A DNA stretch of 64,000 bases from Streptomyces albogriseolus (lineage in GTDB: Bacteria > Actinomycetota > Actinomycetes > Streptomycetales > Streptomycetaceae): positions 62,001 to 126,000 of the forward strand of contig BMVA01000002.1 of assembly GCA_014650475.1 (NCBI GenBank), read 5' to 3'. The notes beneath the pieces are model-generated. The model was given only the letters and a program-made list of their open reading frames with translations, was not told the origin of the DNA and searched no databases. Made by a program: the position numbers and the translations under genes. Positions 42,150 to 50,079 of the stretch are shown piece after piece (the stretch's first letter is position 1; every line of letters begins with the position of its first letter).

Positions 42150-42881
42150 TCATCCTACGGCGGTACCGAAAAGCGATCCCAGGGCGTACGTCACACCGGC
42201 CGCCGCGCCGCCGAGGGCGAGCTGCCGCAGACCGCTGTACCACCAGGAGCGCGCCGTGACCTTCGCCACCACGGCCCCGCACAGGAAGAGCCCGAGCAGC
42301 GCCACCAGCACCGCCGGCCACAGGCTGCTCGCGCCGAGCAGGTAGGGCAGCACCGGCAGCAGCGCGCCCAGCGCGAAGGAACCGAAGCTGGAGACCGCGG
42401 CGACGGCCGGCGAGGGCAGGTCGCCGGGGTCGATGCCCAGCTCCTCGCGGGCGTGTATCTCCAGCGCCTGCTCGGGGTCGTGGGAGAGCTGCCGGGCCAC
42501 CTCGCGGGCCAGGCCGGGCTCGACGCCGCGCGACTCGTAGAGCGCGGCCAGCTCGGCCTCCTCGTCCTTGGGGTGCTTGCGCAGCTCCCGGCGCTCGACG
42601 TCCAGCTCGGCCTCGACCAGCTCACGCTGGGAGGCGACGGAGGTGTACTCGCCCGCGGCCATGGAGAAGGCGCCGGCGGCCAGTCCGGCGAGGCCGCTGA
42701 GGACGATCGTCTGCTGGCCGACGGCCCCGCCGGCGACGCCGGTCATCAGGGCGAGGTTGGAGACCAGTCCGTCCATGGCGCCGAACACCGCGGGGCGCAG
42801 CCATCCGCCGTTGACGTCGCGGTGGGAGTGGTTGTCGCGGTGCGCCTCGTGGAGCGTCGCCTCGGTCTCGATGATGGCCAT
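42150..42881 (-). CDS. VIT1/CCC1 family transporter
   Basis: A membrane protein of 243 residues from the VIT1/CCC1 family, which moves Fe(II) or Mn(II) out of the cytosol in eukaryotes and probably detoxifies them in bacteria. The first helix region has the family segment VFGAMDGLVSNLALMTG, then GAFSMAAGEYTSVASQ. A long charged cytoplasmic helical part (about residues 85-150, Glu-rich, possibly metal-binding) precedes the last three membrane segments. ATG 42881 starts an N-terminus rich in His and acidic residues. It diverges from the DraG operon, and an inverted repeat TTGGA-N5-TCCAA lies 61 nt upstream. Metal specificity cannot be read from sequence. Confidence 0.87.
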   Translation of the reverse strand: MAIIETEATLHEAHRDNHSHRDVNGGWLRPAVFGAMDGLVSNLALMTGVAGGAVGQQTIVLSGLAGLAAGAFSMAAGEYTSVASQRELVEAELDVERRELRKHPKDEEAELAALYESRGVEPGLAREVARQLSHDPEQALEIHAREELGIDPGDLPSPAVAAVSSFGSFALGALLPVLPYLLGASSLWPAVLVALLGLFLCGAVVAKVTARSWWYSGLRQLALGGAAAGVTYALGSLFGTAVG

Positions 42882-42941
42882 GCCGGGTCCCCCTGGACTC
42901 TGCCGGGCGCCCTCGCCTCCGGACGCCCGCGCACACGTTGA

Positions 42942-42956
42942 TTGGACTCATTCCAA
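42942..42956. promoter_or_regulatory. Inverted repeat TTGGA-N5-TCCAA, possible operator
   Basis: A perfect 5-bp inverted repeat lies in the divergent region 42882-43175 between the transporter gene and the DraG operon, in a locally AT-rich patch. It does not match the DtxR/IdeR consensus. A second feature of the same gap is a GCGCT-AACC-AGCGC hairpin with TTTT (43014-43031). An 8-bp G/C hairpin (43139-43156) sits directly before the Shine-Dalgarno of the first operon gene. Confidence 0.3.
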
Positions 42957-43175
42957 CTTTTGACGTCAACCAGTCTACGCCGTGGCGAAACCCCCTGCCA
43001 GCAAGGAAAGGCTGCGCTAACCAGCGCTTTTGCCTCCCGCCCCGGTCCGCTCGGACGCCCCGCGCATCTCGTCCGGGTGACGCTCCGGCGCACAAGGCTG
43101 CGGCGGACACGGCGCCGGGGACAGTTCCGCAAAGGGCCCGCGCCCCACGGGGCGCGCCTGAGAGGAGAGCCGCGT

Positions 43176-44180
43176 ATGGCATCGACCGCCCGCATCCCCT
43201 CGGCGCCCGCGCCCGGGGACGCCCCCGGGCTCCGTGAACGGGCCCGCGGCGCGCTGCTCGGCCTGGCCGTCGGCGATGCCCTGGGCGCTCCCGCCGAGAA
43301 CATGAAGCCCTCCGAGATCCGCGCGAAGTGGGGCCGCATCACGGGCTACGTGAGCGACCCCCCGGCCGGCACGGACGACACCGAGTACGCGATCTTCTCG
43401 GGTCTGCTCGCCGCCCGGCACGGCTCCGCGCTCACCCCCGCGCACGTCGAGGCGGCCTGGCACGAGTGGATCGCGGACCGCGCCGAGGGCCCCTTCCGCG
43501 GCGCCGGCTTCAGCGAGCGCGGCACCCTGGAGAATCTGCGCCGGGGCCTGGCCGCGCCCATCTCCGCCCAGCACCGGCACGCCTGGAGCGACGGACTGGC
43601 GATGCGGGCGGCGCCGTACGGCGTGCACGCGGCCGGGCGTCCCGACGAGGCGGCCCGGCTCGCGGCGATCGACGGCTCGGTCAGCCACGACGGAGAGGGA
43701 ATCCACGGCGGGCGGGCGGTCGCGGCGGGCGTCGCGGCGGCCATGGCCGGGGCGCCGGTGGTCACGGTCGTGGCCTCGGCGCTGGCGGTGGTCCCGGAGG
43801 ACTCCTGGACCGCCCGCTCGCTGCGCCGTGCGGTGACCGCCGCCCACCGCGGCGAGCGGGCCGTCCGCGCCGCTGTGGTGATCGGCGGCTACCCCTGGAC
43901 CGACCTCGCCCCGGAGGCGGTGGCCCTGGCCTTCGGCGCCTACGCGGCAGCCGACGGCGACTTCGAAGAGGCGGTGCTGACCGCCGTGAACATGGGCCGC
44001 GACGCCGACACCACGGCGGCCGTGGCCGGCGCGCTGGCCGGAGCGACCCAGGGGGTCGCCGCCGTCCCCGAGCACTGGGCCGCGGCCATCACCCCGGCCC
44101 GCGGCACCTGTCTGCCCGCCATGGCCGGCCACCACGTCCTCGACATCGCGGACCTGCTGACCCCGGAGACCCCCACATGA
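43176..44180 (+). CDS. ADP-ribosylglycohydrolase family protein, paralogue A
   Basis: A cytosolic protein of 334 residues in the DraG/ARH family, whose members remove ADP-ribose from proteins, nucleic acids or small molecules using two Mg/Mn ions. The N-terminal helix has LLGLAVGDALGAPAEN, the first metal motif TDDT is at residues 66-69 and the second DADT begins at Asp276, so the whole site is present. ATG 43176 follows AGAGGAG at about 8 nt. It is the first gene of a six-gene operon and overlaps the next gene by 4 nt (ATGA). The exact substrate is unknown. The family also includes enzymes acting on other glycosidic bonds. Confidence 0.88.
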   Translation: MASTARIPSAPAPGDAPGLRERARGALLGLAVGDALGAPAENMKPSEIRAKWGRITGYVSDPPAGTDDTEYAIFSGLLAARHGSALTPAHVEAAWHEWIADRAEGPFRGAGFSERGTLENLRRGLAAPISAQHRHAWSDGLAMRAAPYGVHAAGRPDEAARLAAIDGSVSHDGEGIHGGRAVAAGVAAAMAGAPVVTVVASALAVVPEDSWTARSLRRAVTAAHRGERAVRAAVVIGGYPWTDLAPEAVALAFGAYAAADGDFEEAVLTAVNMGRDADTTAAVAGALAGATQGVAAVPEHWAAAITPARGTCLPAMAGHHVLDIADLLTPETPT

Positions 44181-45409
44181 CCTCCACCACCCCCGCACCG
44201 ACCACGGACGACACCCTCACCCCCGCACCCGGGCGGGAGGACCCGGCCCCGGCGCCGCGCGCCCCCGCCGCGCCCGCACCCGCACCCCGTCCGCCCCGCG
44301 CAGCCGTCGAGGGCCTGCTCCTCGGACTCGCCGCCGGGGACGCCGCGGGCTGGCCCGCCGCCCGGCACCGGGCCGCCCGCATGCCCGAGTGGACCCGGCG
44401 TCTCACCCGCGAGCTGGACACCTTCGCGGAGCAGAACGCCACCACCACGCTCCCCGTCCCCATCGCCCTGAACCAGCCCCCCGAGCCGCTCCGCCTCGGC
44501 CCCTCCGACGACGCCGAGTGGGCCGCGTTCGCCGCCGAGGCGGTGCTGCGCGCGGGCGACGACACCGTGCTCGGCGACCTCAGCCGGGAGCGCCGCACCC
44601 GCGCCGCCATCGACCTCACCTGGAACGCGGTCGCGGCCGAGGTCGCCGCCGCCACCGAGCGGGCCCCCGAGACCGAGTCCGCCGTGCTGCCGCTGCGCGC
44701 CCGTATCTCCGTGCGCGCCGGACTCGGCAACCTCGCCACCGGGCTGCGCCCGCCCGCCTCCGGCCACGACAACCCGCACTACTTCGACGACGCGGCCTGC
44801 GTCCGGGCCTGCGTGCTGGCCGTGGCCCACCCCGGCGACCCCCGCGCCGCCGCCGACCTCGCCGAGTTCGACGCCCGCTACACCCAGGACGGCGACGGCG
44901 TGCACGGCGCCCGCGCCATGGCCGCCGCCGTGTCCCTCGCGCTCGCCGGGGCCGACCCGGACGCCTGCGCGGCCGCCGCCTGCGCCGAGCTGCCCGAGGA
45001 CACCGAGATCGGCCGCAACGCCCGGCACGCCCTGGCGCTCGCGGCGGACGCCGGCAGCGCCTTCGCCCTGGTACCGCCGCTGGAGCACCAGATCGTCGAC
45101 CACGTCTACAGCTACGGCGTCGCCGCCGCCGAGACCGTCCCCGTCGCCCTCGCCCTAACCACCGCCGCCCGCGGCCGGATCGCGGAGGCGGTCCCGGCGG
45201 CGGCCTGTCTGTCCCGGGTCGCGGACTCCGCCCCGGCGCTGGCCGGCGCCCTCACCGGCGCGCTGGGCGGGAGCACCGCGATCCCCGCGTCCTGGCGGGA
45301 GAGCTGCCGCACCCTGTCCGGCTGCGTGCTCCCCCGGCTCACCGGGACGGACCTGGTGGAACTCGCCGGGCTGCTGGAAGCCGCCCGACCGACCGCACCC
45401 GGAGGATGA
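44177..45409 (+). CDS. ADP-ribosylglycohydrolase family protein, paralogue B (degenerate site)
   Basis: A 410-residue DraG/ARH paralogue with a Pro/Ala/Thr-rich N-terminal leader of ~40 residues. The start helix GLLLGLAAGDAAGWPAA is recognisable. The first metal motif has become SDDA (residues 110-113), and at the second site the usual DxDT reads VADS, so the first of the two aspartates is a valine. One or both metals may be lost, suggesting a binding or regulatory pseudoenzyme, though residual activity cannot be excluded. It is coupled by ATGA to paralogue A and ends 7 nt before paralogue C. Its low similarity to A and C indicates old divergence rather than a fresh duplication. Confidence 0.8.
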   Translation: MTSTTPAPTTDDTLTPAPGREDPAPAPRAPAAPAPAPRPPRAAVEGLLLGLAAGDAAGWPAARHRAARMPEWTRRLTRELDTFAEQNATTTLPVPIALNQPPEPLRLGPSDDAEWAAFAAEAVLRAGDDTVLGDLSRERRTRAAIDLTWNAVAAEVAAATERAPETESAVLPLRARISVRAGLGNLATGLRPPASGHDNPHYFDDAACVRACVLAVAHPGDPRAAADLAEFDARYTQDGDGVHGARAMAAAVSLALAGADPDACAAAACAELPEDTEIGRNARHALALAADAGSAFALVPPLEHQIVDHVYSYGVAAAETVPVALALTTAARGRIAEAVPAAACLSRVADSAPALAGALTGALGGSTAIPASWRESCRTLSGCVLPRLTGTDLVELAGLLEAARPTAPGG

Positions 45410-45416
45410 TCCCGGC

Positions 45417-46598
45417 ATGACACGCGAAGACACCGGAAGAATCGAAAACATGCCCTCCTTGGACGAACGGGTCACCGGGGCGCTGGTGGGGGCGGCCGTG
45501 GGGGACGCCCTCGGCGGCCCGGTCGAGGGGTACTCCCCCGAGCAGATCGCCGAGCGCCACGGAGGCCGCGTCCACGGGATCGTCGGCCCGTGGCACGGCG
45601 ACGAATGGCGCACGGCCCGGCCGATCGCTCCGTACCACAAGGGCGACGGGCACGTCACCGACGACACCCTGATGACCCATGCGCTGGTCCGGGTGTACGC
45701 GCGGGTCCGCGACCACCTGGACGCCCACGCGATCGCCGACCACCTGGTCCCGGACCTGATGACCAACCCGCGCTGGATCCCGGAGCTGGAGGCGGAGACG
45801 ATCCCGCTGCACCGGATCTTCCTCGCCGAGAAGTGGCTGGTGGCCCGGCTGCACTACGGGCACGTCGACCCGCGCGAGGCGGGCGTCGGCAACATCGTCA
45901 ACTGCGGCGCCGCGATGTACATGGCCCCGGTCGGCCTGGTCAACGCCGCCCACCCGGCCGGCGCGTACGCCGAGGCCCTGGACGTGGCGGGCGCCCACCA
46001 GTCGTCGTACGGCAGGGAGGCGGCCGGGGTGTTCGCCGCGGCCGTGGCGGCGGCCTGCGCGCCGGGCGCGACCCCCGACTCGGTCGTCGCCGCGTGTCTG
46101 TCCCTGGCCAAGGACGGCACCCGGGAAGCGGTCGAGAAGGTCTGCGAGGAGGCGTCAAGGCACACCGACGTCGAGTCGGCGCTGCGCCCGCTGCGCGAGG
46201 CGGTCGCCCCGTACGACACCGTCGGACCCGACTACCGCTCCCCGTCGCTGGGCGCCCGGCGTCCCTCCCGGCTGCACGCGATCGAGGAACTGCCCGTCGC
46301 GCTGGGCATGGTGGTGGCGGCCCGCGGCGACTTCCGGCACGCGGTGCTGGGCGCGGTGAACTACGGCCGTGACTGCGACTCCATCGCCACGATGGCCGGG
46401 GCGGTGACCGGCGCGCTCGGCTCCCCGGTGCCCGAGGAGTGGGCCAAGACCGTGGCGGAGGCCAGCCGCCTCGACCTGTGGGAGCCTGCCGCCGCGCTCA
46501 CCGCGGTGGCCCGCGAGGTCTTCGCCCGGGACGTGGAGCGCCGCCGCGCCCACGAGCGGGCGTTCGCGCGGCTCGGAGGCGCCGGATGCTCCGACTGA
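45417..46598 (+). CDS. ADP-ribosylglycohydrolase family protein, paralogue C
   Basis: A 393-residue DraG/ARH protein and the most canonical of the four. It has VGAAVGDALGGPVEG at about residues 24-38, TDDT at 81-84, and the C-terminal metal motif DCDS starting at Asp319 in NYGRDCDSIATMAGA. A conserved central segment (IVNCGAAMYMAPVGLVNA) lines the ribose site in this subfamily. ATG 45417 has GGAGG 11 nt upstream; an in-frame ATG at 45450 is an alternative that starts just before the first helix. It overlaps the next gene by 13 nt. Activity is likely, but the substrate is unknown. Confidence 0.88.
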   Translation: MTREDTGRIENMPSLDERVTGALVGAAVGDALGGPVEGYSPEQIAERHGGRVHGIVGPWHGDEWRTARPIAPYHKGDGHVTDDTLMTHALVRVYARVRDHLDAHAIADHLVPDLMTNPRWIPELEAETIPLHRIFLAEKWLVARLHYGHVDPREAGVGNIVNCGAAMYMAPVGLVNAAHPAGAYAEALDVAGAHQSSYGREAAGVFAAAVAAACAPGATPDSVVAACLSLAKDGTREAVEKVCEEASRHTDVESALRPLREAVAPYDTVGPDYRSPSLGARRPSRLHAIEELPVALGMVVAARGDFRHAVLGAVNYGRDCDSIATMAGAVTGALGSPVPEEWAKTVAEASRLDLWEPAAALTAVAREVFARDVERRRAHERAFARLGGAGCSD

Positions 46599-47962
46599 CC
46601 TGGGTCCAGCCCGAGGACCTCGTCGGCCACGAGCTGCGCCAGGCCGCGCTGGACGGCCGGGAGGCGTCGGCGGTCGCCGCCCGCTGGCACGCGGCGGGCG
46701 GCCCCCCGGCCCCGCTCACCGCCGGCGCCTCCCCCCGCCCGGTCTCCCGCTACCTCCGTCTGCTGGCCTGCGATCTGCTGGACGAGCTGGCCGAGCTGCC
46801 CAGCACCCTCGCCGACGACGAGCCCTCCGACCTGGCCGCGATCCAGGCGCTGTGCCCCGAGTGGCCCGTCTCCCCCGGCTCCCCGGCCGTCTGGGACGGG
46901 CCCGTGTTCGAGGCGCGGCTCGAGGCGGCCTGGCTCGGCCGGGCGGCGGGCTGTCTGCTGGGCAAGCCGGTGGAGAAGCTGCCCCTCGCCGCCATCCGGG
47001 ACCTGGCCCGCGCCGCCGGCAACTGGCCGCTGAGCGGATGGTTCACCGCCCGGGGCGTCCCCGCCGAGCTGCTGGCCGAGCACCCCTGGAACCGGCGCTC
47101 CGCCGCCACCTCGCTCGCCGAGAACATCGACGGCATGCCCGAGGACGACGACCTCAACTACCCCCTGCTCGCCCTGCTGGTGCTGCGCCGCCACGGCCGC
47201 CGCTTCACCACCGCGGACGTGGCCCGCGTCTGGCTCGACGAGCTGCCCGCGGGCCGCACCTTCACCGCCGAGCGCGTCGCCTACCGCAATCTGCTCTGCG
47301 GACTCGAACCGCCGCTGACCGCCCGCCACCGCAACCCGTTCCGCGAGTGGATCGGCGCCCTGATCCGCGCCGACGTACACGGCTGGACCAACCCCGGCGA
47401 CCCGGGTGCCGCAGCCGAGCAGGCGTACCGGGACGCCGCACTCACCCACACCGCGGGCGGCGTCCACGCGGCCATGTTCACCGCCGCCGTCATCGCCGCC
47501 GCGGCCGGCGGCGAGCGGGACGTGCACACCTGTCTGCGGACCGGCCTCACCGTCGTCCCGCCCCGCTCCCGGCTCGCCCGGGCCGTGCGTCACGCCGTAC
47601 GGCTGGCCCGTGAGCACAGCGACTTCGACACCGTCGTCGACCTGCTGCACGAGACGTACGGCGCCACCCACCACTGGGTGCACGCCGTCCCCAACACCGC
47701 CCTGCTGGCCGCCGCCCTCACCCACGCCGACGGGGACTTCACCGCCTCGATCTGCCGCGCGGTGTCCGGCGGCTGGGACACCGACTCGGTCGGCGCCACC
47801 GCCGGCGGCGTCGCCGGGCTGCTCGCGGGCTCGCCCCGCGCCCTCCCCGAGCGCTGGACGGCCCCGCTGAAGAACCGCCTGTCCACCTCCGTCGGCGACT
47901 TCGACGGCACCGGCTTCGACACCCTGGCCCGTCTCACCCATCTGGAGGCGTCCCGCCCATGA
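46586..47962 (+). CDS. ADP-ribosylglycohydrolase family protein, paralogue D (long N-terminus)
   Basis: A 458-residue member of a divergent DraG/ARH branch. The first ~105 residues are an extra N-terminal region without a recognised domain. The catalytic core starts at EAAWLGRAAGCLLGKPVE. The first metal motif has the branch-specific form EDDD (residues 186-189, followed by LNY) and the second is DTDS from Asp398 in SGGWDTDSVGATAGG, so the site looks complete. ATG 46586 has GGAGG 6 nt upstream and lies inside the end of paralogue C. It is coupled by ATGA to the CoA-transferase gene. Confidence 0.86.
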   Translation: MLRLTWVQPEDLVGHELRQAALDGREASAVAARWHAAGGPPAPLTAGASPRPVSRYLRLLACDLLDELAELPSTLADDEPSDLAAIQALCPEWPVSPGSPAVWDGPVFEARLEAAWLGRAAGCLLGKPVEKLPLAAIRDLARAAGNWPLSGWFTARGVPAELLAEHPWNRRSAATSLAENIDGMPEDDDLNYPLLALLVLRRHGRRFTTADVARVWLDELPAGRTFTAERVAYRNLLCGLEPPLTARHRNPFREWIGALIRADVHGWTNPGDPGAAAEQAYRDAALTHTAGGVHAAMFTAAVIAAAAGGERDVHTCLRTGLTVVPPRSRLARAVRHAVRLAREHSDFDTVVDLLHETYGATHHWVHAVPNTALLAAALTHADGDFTASICRAVSGGWDTDSVGATAGGVAGLLAGSPRALPERWTAPLKNRLSTSVGDFDGTGFDTLARLTHLEASRP

Positions 47963-49179
47963 CACCCCCCGACCCGGCCACCGCCGCCCCCACCGCTCCC
48001 CCGCTGGCCGGCCTGCGCGTCCTGGATCTCGCCACGCTCTTCGCCGGCCCCCTCGCGGCCACCCTCCTCGGCGACTTCGGCGCCGACGTCGTCAAGGTCG
48101 AACACCCCAGGAGACCCGACCCGTCGCGCGGCCACGGCCCGTCCAAGGACGGCGTCGGCCTGTGGTGGAAAGTGCTCGGCCGCAACAAGCGCACCGTCAC
48201 CCTGGACCTGTCCACGCCGGGCGGCCGGGCCACCCTGCTGCGCCTGGTGCGCACCGCCGACGTGGTCGTGGAGAACTTCCGCCCCGGCACCCTGGAGAAG
48301 TGGGACCTGGGCTGGCCCGAGCTGTCCGCCGTCAATCCCCGGCTGGTGCTGGCGCGGGTCACCGGCTTCGGCCAGTTCGGCCCGTACGCGCACCGGCCGG
48401 GCTTCGGCACCCTCGCCGAGGCGATGAGCGGCTTCGCCGCGCTCACCGGCGAACCGGGGGCGGCGCCGACCCTGCCGCCGTTCGGCCTCGCCGACTCGAT
48501 CGCGGGCCTCACCACGGCGTACGCGATCATGACGGCGCTCGCGGCCCGTGACCGCACGGGTGAGGGGCAGGTCGTCGACACGGCGCTGATCGAGCCGATC
48601 CTCGCCGCCCTCGGCCCGCACCCCACCTGGTACGACCAGCTCGGGTACGTCCAGCCGCGCACCGGCAACCGGTCGCAGAACAACGCCCCGCGCGGCACCT
48701 ACCTCACCGCCGACGGCACCTGGGTCGCCGTCTCCACCTCGGCCCAGTCGATCGCCGAGCGGGTGATGGTCCTGGTGGGCCGCCCCGACCTGATCGACGC
48801 GCCCTGGTTCGCCACCGGCGAGGGCCGGGCCCGGCACGCGGACGTGCTGGACGAGGCGGTCGGCGGCTGGATCGCCCGGCACACCCGCGCCGACGTGCTG
48901 GCCGCGTTCGAGAAGGCGGAGGCGGCCGTCGCCCCCGTCCAGGACGTCCGGGACGTCATGGCGGACCCGCAGTACCAGGCCCTCTCCACCATCACCACCG
49001 TGGAGGACCCGGAGCTGGGCCCGCTGCGCATGCAGAACGTGCTGTTCCGGCTCTCCGCCACCCCGGGGTCCATCCGCTGGGCGGGCCGCCCGCACGGCGC
49101 GGACACCGAGGAGGTGCTGACCGGGCTGGGACTCACCCCGGCCGACCTGGCGGAGCTGCGGGCGGAGGGCGCCCTGTGA
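47959..49179 (+). CDS. CaiB/BaiF family (class III) CoA-transferase
   Basis: A 406-residue CoA-transferase of family III, moving CoA between carboxylic acids in the cytosol. The family start is LRVLDLATLFAGPLAATLLGDFGADVVKVEHP in pieces, and the catalytic Asp179 is in FGLADSIAGL. The C-terminal part has the usual VAPVQDVRDVMADPQ segment. The ATG overlaps paralogue D (ATGA) and the stop overlaps the next gene (GTGA). In other organisms such enzymes activate carnitine, formate/oxalate, mesaconate or citramalate. The partner lyase downstream suggests a C4-C5 acid such as citramalate or malate, which is inference. Confidence 0.9.
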   Translation: MTPPDPATAAPTAPPLAGLRVLDLATLFAGPLAATLLGDFGADVVKVEHPRRPDPSRGHGPSKDGVGLWWKVLGRNKRTVTLDLSTPGGRATLLRLVRTADVVVENFRPGTLEKWDLGWPELSAVNPRLVLARVTGFGQFGPYAHRPGFGTLAEAMSGFAALTGEPGAAPTLPPFGLADSIAGLTTAYAIMTALAARDRTGEGQVVDTALIEPILAALGPHPTWYDQLGYVQPRTGNRSQNNAPRGTYLTADGTWVAVSTSAQSIAERVMVLVGRPDLIDAPWFATGEGRARHADVLDEAVGGWIARHTRADVLAAFEKAEAAVAPVQDVRDVMADPQYQALSTITTVEDPELGPLRMQNVLFRLSATPGSIRWAGRPHGADTEEVLTGLGLTPADLAELRAEGAL

Positions 49180-50006
49180 GAAGCGTCCCGCTGACCTGGC
49201 TGTACGCCCCCGGCGACCGCCCCGACGTGGTGGCGAAGGCGCTGGCGGCCGGGGCGGACGTGGTGGTGGTCGACCTGGAGGACGCGGTCGCGCCGGACCG
49301 CAAGGCGTACGCCCGCGCGGCCACCGCCGAGCTGCTGCGCGACCCGCAGCCGGTGCCGGTGCACGTCCGCGTCAACGCCCTCACCGGGCCCTGGGGACCG
49401 GCCGACGTGACGGCGCTGGCCCCCGCGCCGGGTCTGTCGGGGCTGCGGCTGCCGAAGGTGTCCTCACCGTCCGACGTGGTGCGGGTCGCGCGCCGGGCCG
49501 TCTCCGCGCGCGGCGGCTCCCCGCCCCTGTACGCGCTGCTGGAGACCGCCCTGGGCGTCGAGCACGCCCACGCCGTGGCCACCGCGCACCCGGCGCTGCG
49601 CGGGATCACGCTCGGGGAGGCGGACCTGCGGGCCGACCTTGGGGTGCGCGAGGACGCCGGTCTTGACTGGTGCCGGGCGCGGGTGGTGGTCGCGGCGCGC
49701 GCGGCCGGGCTGGCCCCGCCCGCCCAGTCGGTGCACCCGGACATCCGCGACCTCGAGGGCCTGGAGGCGTCGTGCGTGCGCGGGCGCGCCCTGGGATTCC
49801 TGGGCAGGGCGGCGATCCATCCGCGCCAGCTCCCGGTCATCGAGCGGGCCTATCTGCCCACGGAGCGGGAGATCGAGCAGGCGGAGAGGGTCCTCAAGGC
49901 GGCGGCCGCCACGCAGGGCGCGCAGGCGCTGCCCGACGGCACGTTCGTGGACGCGGCGGTGGTGACGGCGGCGCACCGGACGCTGGCACTGGCGCACAAG
50001 CGGTGA
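49176..50006 (+). CDS. HpcH/HpaI aldolase/citrate lyase (CitE-like) family protein
   Basis: A 276-residue CitE-like protein forming the TIM-barrel fold of acyl-CoA lyases. Family motifs are WLYAPGDRPDVVAKALAAGAD in parts, VVDLEDAV (D33/E35/D36 region), Arg65 in HVRVN, the metal-ligand Glu in LLETALGV and the acidic GEADLRADLG. The isolated CitE type lacks the CitD/CitF partners of citrate lyase and usually cleaves malyl-CoA, citramalyl-CoA or acts as a thioesterase. GTG 49176 overlaps the CoA-transferase stop. It ends the operon before a very long hairpin. Confidence 0.9.
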   Translation: MRSVPLTWLYAPGDRPDVVAKALAAGADVVVVDLEDAVAPDRKAYARAATAELLRDPQPVPVHVRVNALTGPWGPADVTALAPAPGLSGLRLPKVSSPSDVVRVARRAVSARGGSPPLYALLETALGVEHAHAVATAHPALRGITLGEADLRADLGVREDAGLDWCRARVVVAARAAGLAPPAQSVHPDIRDLEGLEASCVRGRALGFLGRAAIHPRQLPVIERAYLPTEREIEQAERVLKAAAATQGAQALPDGTFVDAAVVTAAHRTLALAHKR

Positions 50007-50015
50007 CCGGGCCGG

Positions 50016-50060
50016 ACGCGCCGAGGGCGCCCGGGGTCTCCCCGGGCGCCCTCGGCGCGT
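50016..50060. terminator. 21-bp perfect hairpin between the DraG operon and lgt
   Basis: An uninterrupted 21-bp stem starting ACGCGCCGAGG with a 3-nt TCT loop lies 10 nt past the CitE-like stop and 20 nt before the convergent lgt stop. It is the longest perfect hairpin found in the window and surely terminates both units. Confidence 0.95.
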
Positions 50061-50079
50061 GTACGGCGGGCGGTCAGCC

